DNA of 9,848 nucleotides, taken from assembly GCA_964470965.1 (NCBI GenBank), contig CAYYIS010000089.1:1-9848 (forward strand), written 5' to 3'. The notes under the pieces were generated by a model. The model saw only the letters and a list, made by a program, of their open reading frames with translations. It was not told where the DNA came from and did no database searches. The first letter of the stretch is position 1. The number at the start of each line of letters is the position of its first letter. This DNA comes from CAYYIS01 sp964470965 (GTDB taxonomy: Bacteria > JAAXHH01 > JABIQT01). Positions 1 to 6,091 of the stretch are shown here, in pieces. A program made the translations under genes and the position numbers.

Positions 1-1
1 C

Positions 2-742
2 ATGGTAAAAGCGTGTGACGATCACGGGGTCATGATTCAGTTCTGTCATCAACGCAGGTTTGCTCCAGAATTCATGACGGCCAAACAACTGGCTAACGAC
101 GGCACCATCGGCGATCTGATTCGTGTTGAGGGCGCCTGCTCGAACCTGTACGATTGGGGCACCCATTGGTTCGATATGTTTTTCTTTTACAACAACGCCG
201 AACCCGCTGAATGGGTAATGGGGCAGATAGACGCAGCCCGGGAACATTCGGCCTTTGGCATGGCATTAGAGACATCCGGCGTCTCATGGATCCGATGGAA
301 GAATGGTTTGGAGGGTCTCCTGGCAACCGGTGACACAGGATTCCAGAGTGCTGCAAATCGGCTGATCGGAACACGGGGTATCATCGAAGTGGGCGGCCAT
401 GACGCACCGCCTGTTCGTGTTTTACAGCACGGTCAAGAGGGCTGGGTTGTCCCGGAACTGGTGGAAGTGAAGGGGGCGGGCGGCGACACCACACGGGCGA
501 CCCTGGATTTGATCGACGCGCTGATAAGCGACCGGGAACCCGAACTGGGCGGACGTAAAGCGCTTCAGGCTACGGAACTAATATTCGCCACATACGAATC
601 CAGTCGCAGAAGGGCAAAAATAAACCTCCCGCTCGATGTGGATGATTCGGCTCTCCTTGCTATGCTGGAAGATGGGGAGATAGGTTATACGAAACGTGAT
701 GACCAGGAGAAATCCGATTTAGATCCCTTCTTTCAGGTCTGA
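2..742 (+). CDS. Gfo/Idh/MocA family oxidoreductase, C-terminal part (5' truncated by window edge)
   Basis: This is the C-terminal two thirds of a cytoplasmic NAD(P)-dependent oxidoreductase of the Gfo/Idh/MocA family, whose members typically oxidise or reduce a hydroxyl/keto group on sugars, inositols or their derivatives. The open frame runs from the left edge to TGA at 740-742. The ATG at position 2 is most likely internal, because the Rossmann domain (GxGxxG and the catalytic Lys of the EKP motif) should lie upstream; roughly 110-130 residues are missing. Visible family hallmarks, numbered from that ATG, are the QRRF segment (17-20), the 'DGTIGDLI' turn (33-40) leading into the substrate domain, and D51-x3-H55-x2-D58 (DWGTHWFD), which carries the usual catalytic His. 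The C-terminal part has the 'GTRGIIEVGG' strand and the 'RKALQATELIFATYESSRR' helix typical of the family. The substrate cannot be told. The downstream gene is convergent, so this one ends its transcription unit here. Confidence 0.85.
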   Translation: MVKACDDHGVMIQFCHQRRFAPEFMTAKQLANDGTIGDLIRVEGACSNLYDWGTHWFDMFFFYNNAEPAEWVMGQIDAAREHSAFGMALETSGVSWIRWKNGLEGLLATGDTGFQSAANRLIGTRGIIEVGGHDAPPVRVLQHGQEGWVVPELVEVKGAGGDTTRATLDLIDALISDREPELGGRKALQATELIFATYESSRRRAKINLPLDVDDSALLAMLEDGEIGYTKRDDQEKSDLDPFFQV

Positions 743-965
743 TGACGACGAACAGCCGTTATATCAGGCTGTGGGCTGATGAATTGATCCTGTTTCCCAC
801 TTGTTGATCGACAGGGGAACACTAATGTTCCCACGGGCGGTGCCGTGCCCGCAGCACTACCTGCTTGCCGTATAATGGTTCCGCCCAGCAAAGTGGGACC
901 GGGCTATCAATACAAAGAAGGCTTCGGTTCGTTGTCTCATACATAATGATACATTCAGGTATCGT
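743..965. other. Convergent non-coding spacer with several potential stem-loops
   Basis: This spacer separates the 3' ends of two convergent genes and holds no plausible coding frame. It is rich in complementary segments. An outer pair joins 795-800 (TCCCAC) and 893-898 (GTGGGA). Inside it lie a perfect 7-bp hairpin (815-832), a pair 835-840 (GGGCGG) with 881-886 (CCGCCC), and a small stem 851-854/861-864. An alternative pairing of 834-838 (CGGGC) with 847-851 (GCCCG) would exclude the 835-840 stem. A further stem (945-952 with 959-966, loop of 6, one G-T pair) abuts the esterase stop codon. None has a clear U-tract. The simplest reading is a bidirectional termination/3'-end region; a structured RNA is possible but unproven. 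Confidence 0.5.
815..832. terminator. Perfect 7-bp inverted repeat, possible terminator or 3'-end stabilising hairpin
   Basis: GGGAACA (815-821), loop CTAA (822-825), TGTTCCC (826-832) form a perfect stem-loop 73 bp after the oxidoreductase stop. It lies between convergent genes, where a terminator is expected. No T-run follows on either strand, so it is not a canonical intrinsic terminator. It could instead protect an mRNA 3' end or be part of the larger folded spacer. Confidence 0.35.
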
Positions 966-2597
966 TCAATACTTCCAACTGCCCGTTTCCGACCCCTTCG
1001 GCGTGTTCTTCGTAACCTGATCCGCCATCAAACCATACAGCTCCGGGCGATCCGGACCCCAGCAGTGGGGCATCCGATCGCCGTATCTCACCTCTCCTTC
1101 ATAGTAAGGATCGGTGGTGCTTTCCAGAAACTGTTCCATCAGGACCGTAGCGTTGTTGAGGTAGTAGGTGTCCATATCGCCGGTATAGATGTGGAGCTTG
1201 CCTACCAGCTTGGGACCTAGCCAGGACCAATTCGTGTCCAGGTACTGGCGAAGGTCGTAGTGCTCCTTCCAGTATTGGGCCACTTCCGGGTCTATCTCGC
1301 CAGTCATCTTGTCGAACAGGGGCTTAACATACCCGTCCTCACCTACCGGACCAAAAACCGCCTCGAATATGTCAATCTGCTCTCCGGACCGGTTTTTGGT
1401 CCCCATCACAAGCTCCATGTGATTTCGCTGCTGATAGGTCAGCCTGACCACCCCGTCCACATATCGGTCGCTCGGAGTGGGCACCTTAATCCAGCCGCTT
1501 TCTTTGTAATAGGCATTCTTATCCTCATAGATATTCACAGCCTGAAAATACCTGAAGTCAACAGGATCGGGACACAGCGAGAACGTACCGCCGAAAAAAT
1601 CAGGATTGAATATCTGAAGCGCGAGCGATTCCCAGCCGCCGGTGGAGCCCCCTGACAGGATACGGGCGTATGGTTCCCTGATGATACGGAATTGCTCCTC
1701 CACCGCGGGAATCAATTCCTTTGTAATGGCATCGCCATAGGGACCTACATTGGGTGAATTGACGGCATAGGAATCGTCGTAATAGGGACAGGGATGCTGG
1801 AAAGTAACGGATATGAACCGGGGGGCCTCGTCCGAGACCCAGTATTCCTGGAATTCAAATCCCCGACGGGCTCGCGGATTGTCCGGACCGGGATCATCCG
1901 TCCGAAATCCGTTCGGATTGCCCAGTGAAAAATGCCCCTGGATATAGTTTACGGGATAATAGGTGTCTGGGTGTTCTTCGTAGCCTTTTGGAAGCAGGAT
2001 GGTAGCCCCCAGAAAGATCGGCTGTCCCCAGAATTCCGTCAGCATCTTACTCTGAAACTTTATGCGTTTAACCCACTTGGTGTCATCCGGCATCTCGATG
2101 GGAGGGATCTCATTATCGCAAACGAGCGATATGGTCTGCGGAACCTCAGGATCGAGAGTCACCTTCCGGACTTCGCTGAATAGGTTCATGGGTGATCGGT
2201 TGAAGTGCTGGCCTTCCCACTGGTCATCGTGCATCCATACCGTGTGGCCGTCTGATCGTTTAAATTCCGTGTAGATGTTTACGAATCCCTGCACGTAGTA
2301 TTCACCTTTCGGGATATCCTTCAGGCTTTTTACCGGATAACCGAAGACGGCATCGTCGATAACGGTGACTTTCCCTGGTTTCACAGCGAAGATGTCCTTA
2401 CCGTAGAAGGGCACCCCGCGGGTGCCGATCTGCAGTCTTGGTTCCCGCTGCGCCGTCCTGGAGATCATTACGTATACACGACCGGTTACCGGACCGGAGT
2501 TTGCGTCCGATGTGTATGAAATTTCAAACCGGTTGCCATCCGTAGCGAAGGCGTGAGGTGAGTTGACTATGGAAATCAAAAACATGAAAACCAGGGT
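966..2597 (-). CDS. Exported putative esterase, alpha/beta-hydrolase fold (5' end lost in assembly gap)
   Basis: This is a secreted or periplasmic hydrolase related to the putative-esterase (Esterase D/enterochelin-esterase-like, PF00756-type) family. The first ATG outside the gap is at 2585, but the frame continues upstream as T-L-V-F (2586-2597) into the Ns. The residues 'FMFLISIVNSPHAFA' look like the hydrophobic core and AFA cleavage site of a Sec signal peptide, so the true start lies in the gap. Numbered from ATG 2585, residues 18-165 form a beta-rich N-terminal domain. The hydrolase domain follows, with nucleophile elbow G312-G-S314-T-G-G317, a likely acidic residue in 'YTGDMDTYY' (D470 or D472) and a likely catalytic His in 'MPHCWGP' (H507). 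Several W/Y-rich loops (around 347-375 and 435-455) are inserted between elbow and His. Cleavage of a sugar, polysaccharide-linked or phenolic ester is an inference. The gene ends at TGA 966-968, and its promoter must lie in the gap. Confidence 0.82.
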   Translation of the reverse strand, partial: TLVFMFLISIVNSPHAFATDGNRFEISYTSDANSGPVTGRVYVMISRTAQREPRLQIGTRGVPFYGKDIFAVKPGKVTVIDDAVFGYPVKSLKDIPKGEYYVQGFVNIYTEFKRSDGHTVWMHDDQWEGQHFNRSPMNLFSEVRKVTLDPEVPQTISLVCDNEIPPIEMPDDTKWVKRIKFQSKMLTEFWGQPIFLGATILLPKGYEEHPDTYYPVNYIQGHFSLGNPNGFRTDDPGPDNPRARRGFEFQEYWVSDEAPRFISVTFQHPCPYYDDSYAVNSPNVGPYGDAITKELIPAVEEQFRIIREPYARILSGGSTGGWESLALQIFNPDFFGGTFSLCPDPVDFRYFQAVNIYEDKNAYYKESGWIKVPTPSDRYVDGVVRLTYQQRNHMELVMGTKNRSGEQIDIFEAVFGPVGEDGYVKPLFDKMTGEIDPEVAQYWKEHYDLRQYLDTNWSWLGPKLVGKLHIYTGDMDTYYLNNATVLMEQFLESTTDPYYEGEVRYGDRMPHCWGPDRPELYGLMADQVTKNTPKGSETGSWKY

Positions 2598-2697
2598 NNN
2601 NNNNNNNNNNNNNNNNNNNNNNNNNNNNNNNNNNNNNNNNNNNNNNNNNNNNNNNNNNNNNNNNNNNNNNNNNNNNNNNNNNNNNNNNNNNNNNNNN
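2598..2697. other. Assembly gap of 100 Ns
   Basis: Exactly 100 consecutive Ns. This size is commonly used as a placeholder for a gap of unknown length, so the real distance between the flanking genes, and even their adjacency, is uncertain. The gap removes the 5' ends of both divergent genes, their ribosome binding sites and whatever promoters drive them. An apparent open frame passing through it from 2563 is an artefact: its first residues are antisense to the esterase. Confidence 0.97.
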
Positions 2698-3852
2698 CTC
2701 GCATGCCTCCTAACGAATTATACCGGGGGTGCAGACGGTGAAGAGCCACCGGAAGGGTTCATAAAGGCCTGGGACGACGTAGCTTCACTTTTTGAAAAGG
2801 GATTGCAGCATAGACGTGTCGTGGGAGGTAGCCTCATGTTCATTCATGACGGCGCTGTCCTGGGGGAGACGTATTATGGTCTGGCAGATGAAGAGACCGG
2901 CCGCAGTGTAGATGCAAACACGATTTTCCATTGGGGCTCTGTAACGAAAACACTGACAGGCATCGCCGTCATGCAATTGCGGGATCGGGGACTGATTACT
3001 CTCGACGACCCGATCGTAGAATACCTCCCGGAATTACGGACTGTTCATAACCCATACGGCGACCTGCGGGACATTACGATCCGTCATATCATGTCCCATT
3101 CCGCCGGGTTCCGAGGCTCAACCTGGCCCTGGGGAGGTAACGAACCCTGGCATCCCCATGAACCAAAGCAATGGGACCAGCTGGTGGCTATGATGCCCTA
3201 CACACGGATCCTCTTTGAGCCGGGCAGCAAATACAGCTATTCCAATCCCGCGATCATATTTCTAGGGCGGCTCATCGAGCAGTTGAGTGGTGACGACTTT
3301 GAAGTATACATGGACAAGAATGTACTGAAACCGCTGAAGATGTACCGAACTTATTATGATTTGTCTCCATATCATCTCCTGCCCGATCGGTCAAACAGCT
3401 ATTTCCTGCGAAAGGGTGACAAGACCGCAAACGGACTGGACTTCGACACCGGGATCACCGTATCCAACGGGGGGTTGAACGCGCCACTGGGAGATATGGT
3501 AAATTACCTTTCCTATTTGTCAGATTCGGGCATTACGTATGAACTCCTCAAGCGGTCTTCCCTGGAAGAAATGTGGCAGTCACAGGTTCCTATTTCAGAT
3601 GATGGTACGTTAAAAACTTCAATGGGACTGACATTCTTTGTTCTGGAACGTGAAGGATTAAGGGTGATCGGCCACACCGGCACGCAGAAGGGATTTCATT
3701 CTTTCGTATATGTGGATCCGGCCCAACTAACATCAGCAATTTTTGTTGTAAATACTTATGAGATCGCGGAAGGAGCCCCGACCAGGCTTTTGTCCGCCGG
3801 TATACGAGATGCCCTCCTTGGAAATGTATTCACCCTGTTTACAAATCAATAA
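2698..3852 (+). CDS. Beta-lactamase-fold serine hydrolase (class C/S12-like), 5' end lost in assembly gap
   Basis: This is a penicillin-binding-protein-like serine hydrolase of the Beta-lactamase (PF00144) superfamily, which includes class C beta-lactamases, D-aminopeptidases, S12 peptidases and EstB-type esterases. The 384 visible residues contain all three active-site motifs in order: S-V-T-K (Ser codon 2938-2940, Lys 2947-2949), Y-S-N (3238-3246) and H-T-G (3673-3681, in place of the KTG of true beta-lactamases). HTG is common in the esterase/peptidase branches, so drug resistance should not be assumed. The protein is probably exported: the residues after the gap begin L-A-C, which could be the end of a signal peptide or a poor lipobox, but this cannot be judged without the missing start. 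There is no C-terminal membrane segment. The MATE exporter gene starts 26 bp after the TAA at 3850-3852, which suggests one transcript. Confidence 0.87.
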   Translation, partial: LACLLTNYTGGADGEEPPEGFIKAWDDVASLFEKGLQHRRVVGGSLMFIHDGAVLGETYYGLADEETGRSVDANTIFHWGSVTKTLTGIAVMQLRDRGLITLDDPIVEYLPELRTVHNPYGDLRDITIRHIMSHSAGFRGSTWPWGGNEPWHPHEPKQWDQLVAMMPYTRILFEPGSKYSYSNPAIIFLGRLIEQLSGDDFEVYMDKNVLKPLKMYRTYYDLSPYHLLPDRSNSYFLRKGDKTANGLDFDTGITVSNGGLNAPLGDMVNYLSYLSDSGITYELLKRSSLEEMWQSQVPISDDGTLKTSMGLTFFVLEREGLRVIGHTGTQKGFHSFVYVDPAQLTSAIFVVNTYEIAEGAPTRLLSAGIRDALLGNVFTLFTNQ

Positions 3853-3878
3853 AGCGTATCCCATTCTTCCGGTTTTTC

Positions 3879-5261
3879 ATGTCTAACATCCAATCAGATT
3901 CGGAAACAGAAACAGGGCTTACCCAACAACAATCTATCCTCAGGCAGGTTTGGTGGATCGCCTGGCCGGTCGTGATTGCTTCCCTGCTCGATGCAGCGGA
4001 AGGTATGATAGATATTTACATGGTTGGAAAGATTGGACCGGAGGCCATTTCGGGTGTGGGAATGAGCCGCCAGATTGTGTTTGTGATGATGGTGGTCATG
4101 ATGTCGATCACGGCCGGTTCACGAACACTGATTGCACAGTTTTACGGGGCTCGCCGGTTCGACGACCTGAGCCGCGCGGCACAACAGTCTATCGCACTCG
4201 CCTTTCTGTTCTCCCTGTTTTTGGGAGCCTTTGGTGTTCTGATATCAGAAGAGGTCTTATCCCTTCTGGGCGCCCGGGGTGACGTGCTGTCTTACGCCAC
4301 CCCCTACCTGCGACTCTATTTCGGCGGATGCGTTTTTCTCGTCCTCAATTTCGTAATAGGCTCAATCTTCGGAGGGATGGGTGACACGAGGACACCGCTG
4401 AAGATCTCGATAGTAATCATCATCCTGAAAGTGTTCGCCACCTACGGACTGCTATTTGGAGCGTGGGGGTTGCCGAAGATGGGGATTTCGGGTGCAGCCA
4501 TGGGCACCATCGTGTCCCGATCCGTAGGGGTGGTGTTAGGTATCTATTTTCTGACCCAGGGTTACACCAGAGTCAGGATTAGCTGGCCGTGGCGTTTGAA
4601 ACTCGAATGGGTAATGATCAGAAAGATGATGGCAATCGGAATACCATCAGGCATCACGGGGTTTTTCAGAAACGGCGCCCGTGTTTTACTGTACCGTGTT
4701 GCAGCCATGACCAGCAATCCGACCGCATCGATCGCATCGTTGACGATCGGTTTCCAGGTCCGTCTCGTGACCATAATGCCGGCCCTTGCGTTTTCTGTGG
4801 CTGCGACCGCACTGGTGGGGCAGCGCCTGGGAGCAAGGGAAATTCCCGCGGCAGAGCGATATGGCGTCGACACCATACGATTATGTATGATTGTCATCAG
4901 CGGTATAGGCGCATGCGCTTTGTTTTTTGCCTCGGAGATAGTTTCCGCATTCACGGACGCGCCTGTAGTGACTGAATTGGGCTATACAATGCTCTGGTTT
5001 TTCACGTTTGCACAGTTTTTCTCCAGTCTCTCGATTGTTACCGGGGGCGTAATGGCCGGCGGAGGGGAGACGCGTCCCCCTCTATATTATACCATGGTCG
5101 GTCAATGGGGCATCATGCTCCCGGTCTCATACATCCTGACATTCACATCAGGCCTTGATGTCACCGGTATCTGGATAGCCTGGTTCCTGGGCGGGTTTAC
5201 CCAGGGAATTTTGACGTACAGACGCTATTTGAAAGGGTTTTGGAAAGTGTCCCTCATATGA
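3879..5261 (+). CDS. MATE family efflux transporter
   Basis: This is a 460-residue inner-membrane exporter of the multidrug and toxic compound extrusion family (NorM/DinF type), which expels small molecules by Na+ or H+ antiport. Length and the repeated hydrophobic segments fit the usual 12 helices in two six-helix bundles. TM1 carries 'GMIDIYMVGKIG' (residues 42-53), where D45 occupies the place of the conserved cation-site Asp of NorM (D36 in Vibrio cholerae, aligned by eye). The two pseudo-repeats are visible as 'GMGDTRTPL' (about 166-174) and 'GGGETRPPL' (about 394-402). The ATG at 3879 is chosen because it gives a normal short hydrophilic N-terminus before TM1. No Shine-Dalgarno sequence precedes it, and translation may be coupled to the hydrolase gene 26 bp upstream. 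The substrate is unknown; the linked hydrolase suggests a small molecule or its processed form. Confidence 0.93.
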   Translation: MSNIQSDSETETGLTQQQSILRQVWWIAWPVVIASLLDAAEGMIDIYMVGKIGPEAISGVGMSRQIVFVMMVVMMSITAGSRTLIAQFYGARRFDDLSRAAQQSIALAFLFSLFLGAFGVLISEEVLSLLGARGDVLSYATPYLRLYFGGCVFLVLNFVIGSIFGGMGDTRTPLKISIVIIILKVFATYGLLFGAWGLPKMGISGAAMGTIVSRSVGVVLGIYFLTQGYTRVRISWPWRLKLEWVMIRKMMAIGIPSGITGFFRNGARVLLYRVAAMTSNPTASIASLTIGFQVRLVTIMPALAFSVAATALVGQRLGAREIPAAERYGVDTIRLCMIVISGIGACALFFASEIVSAFTDAPVVTELGYTMLWFFTFAQFFSSLSIVTGGVMAGGGETRPPLYYTMVGQWGIMLPVSYILTFTSGLDVTGIWIAWFLGGFTQGILTYRRYLKGFWKVSLI

Positions 5262-5287
5262 TCTCCTAATCTCATCTATTCCCGGGA

Positions 5288-5316
5288 GGGGGTCATAATT
5301 CGATGATTGACACCCC
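5288..5316 (+). terminator. Weak stem-loop after the MATE gene, overlapping the next promoter
   Basis: GGGGGTCA (5288-5295) can pair with TGACACCCC (5308-5316) with a short bulge across a 12-nt loop, 27 bp after the MATE stop. There is no T-tract. The 3' arm overlaps the -35 element of the downstream promoter, so termination of the MATE transcript and initiation of the regulator transcript would share this DNA. This is low-confidence because the pairing is imperfect. Confidence 0.22.
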
Positions 5317-5335
5317 ACCCGTGTGCTCTTATCTT
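5307..5335 (+). promoter_or_regulatory. Sigma70-type promoter of the Crp-like regulator gene
   Basis: A perfect -35 hexamer TTGACA (5307-5312) is followed, after the ideal 17-bp spacer, by TATCTT (5330-5335), which matches TATAAT at 4 of 6 positions. Transcription would start near 5341-5343 and leave a 5' leader of about 57 nt before the ATG at 5399. The promoter lies in the 137-bp spacer after the MATE gene and points at the regulator, so the regulator can be expressed independently of the upstream pair. Confidence 0.6.
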
Positions 5336-5347
5336 GAGCAGTATCAT
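5334..5347 (+). promoter_or_regulatory. Candidate Crp/Fnr-family operator overlapping -10 and start site
   Basis: TTGAG-CAGT-ATCAT matches the Fnr-type consensus TTGAT-N4-ATCAA at 8 of 10 specified positions and is centred on the predicted transcription start. In this position a bound dimer would block RNA polymerase, so negative autoregulation by the protein encoded just downstream is the natural reading. One caution is that the protein's recognition helix looks more Crp-like (preferring TGTGA half-sites) than Fnr-like, so the match may be coincidental or bound by another family member. Confidence 0.35.
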
Positions 5348-5383
5348 ACCTGATCGCGATAATCTCCGTTACTTGCTATTACC

Positions 5384-5390
5384 GGAAGAG
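5384..5390 (+). promoter_or_regulatory. Ribosome binding site of the Crp-like regulator
   Basis: GGAAGAG at 5384-5390 sits 8 nt before the ATG at 5399. It fixes that ATG as the start and is clearly stronger than anything in front of the MATE gene. Confidence 0.65.
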
Positions 5391-5398
5391 ATCCATCC

Positions 5399-6088
5399 AT
5401 GAGCGAATCGGCACTACAGCATGTCCCTTTATTCGCTAGACTGGGCGACAGAGAAGTTTCCGTTCTGGAGGATCTTTGCGTTACGCGTAAGGTGCCGGCA
5501 GATACACTTATCCTGAGGGAGGATGAGGAGGGCGACACCCTGTTTATTATCCTCACCGGCAGGGTGACCGTGTCTGTGCACAGCGGTGACGGAAAGGAAG
5601 TTATCCTTTCCGTATTGAGCGATGGTGAGTTTTTCGGTGAGATCTCCATCTTGGACGGCGAACCACGATCCGCGTCCATCACGGCAACTGATGAAACCGA
5701 GCTGTTGCTCCTGCGAAGAGCGGATTTTTTAGACTGCCTCCACCACTATCCCAAAATAGTGACGACATTGCTGTCATCACTAGCCAACCGGCTGCGCAGA
5801 ACCAACAGGCAGGTCGAGAGCCTCGCCCTTTTAAAATCGTACGGCCGAGTCGCGGGGGTGCTGCTTCTCTTGGCGGAAGACCAGGGGGTTTATCAGGATG
5901 ATGGCAGCATAACCATTACCGAACGTCCAATCCTTCAAGAAATAGCCGGTCTTGCAGGGACCTCACGGGAGACGGTATCCCGGATTTTAAATAACCTGGA
6001 ACAGAAGGGTTACATCAATCGTGACGGACGTAAAATCCATATTCGTGATCCTGACCGACTGCAGGACGATTTCTTTTTCATCCCCTGA
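5399..6088 (+). CDS. Crp/Fnr family transcriptional regulator, Crp-like
   Basis: This is a 229-residue cytoplasmic dimeric transcription factor with the complete family architecture. A cyclic-nucleotide-binding beta-roll spans about residues 8-125, a long dimerisation C-helix about 120-150, and a winged helix-turn-helix about 160-220. The phosphate-binding cassette 'FFGEISILDGEPRSA' (78-92) keeps the residues equivalent to E. coli CRP Gly71, Glu72, Arg82 and Ser83 (here G80, E81, R90, S91). In the C-helix T135 aligns by eye with CRP Thr127, while N136 replaces Ser128. The recognition helix 'SRETVSR' (189-195) keeps the Arg-Glu-x3-Arg set (R190, E191, R195) of CRP. There is no N-terminal cysteine cluster, so it is not an Fnr-type oxygen sensor. 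Binding of cAMP or a related nucleotide is a reasonable inference. It has its own promoter and RBS, and its stop lies 3 bp from that of the convergent GH42-like gene. Confidence 0.92.
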   Translation: MSESALQHVPLFARLGDREVSVLEDLCVTRKVPADTLILREDEEGDTLFIILTGRVTVSVHSGDGKEVILSVLSDGEFFGEISILDGEPRSASITATDETELLLLRRADFLDCLHHYPKIVTTLLSSLANRLRRTNRQVESLALLKSYGRVAGVLLLLAEDQGVYQDDGSITITERPILQEIAGLAGTSRETVSRILNNLEQKGYINRDGRKIHIRDPDRLQDDFFFIP

Positions 6089-6091
6089 GCA

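Noticed and set aside
871..876. Perfect TATAAT hexamer in the convergent spacer.
   Set aside because: No acceptable -35 hexamer lies 15-19 bp upstream, and no gene follows on the plus strand before the convergent esterase.
795..898. Integron attC site, because of the nested inverted repeats between genes.
   Set aside because: The required RYYYAAC and GTTRRRY core sites are absent at the ends, and the flanking genes are convergent chromosomal-type genes rather than a cassette array.
1260..1655. A 131-residue open frame on the plus strand.
   Set aside because: It is fully antisense to the esterase, which has clear catalytic motifs and a signal peptide.
2563..3852. A single 429-residue frame starting at ATG 2563 and reading through the Ns into the serine hydrolase.
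   Set aside because: The first residues are antisense to the esterase signal peptide, and the 100-N gap is a placeholder, so the frame continuity is accidental.
2698..3852. Antibiotic-resistance beta-lactamase.
   Set aside because: The third motif is HTG, typical of esterase/peptidase branches, and nothing in the context specifically indicates beta-lactam resistance.
5399..6088. Fnr-type oxygen sensor identity for the regulator.
   Set aside because: It lacks the N-terminal cysteine cluster for a [4Fe-4S] centre and keeps CRP-like nucleotide-binding residues and recognition helix.
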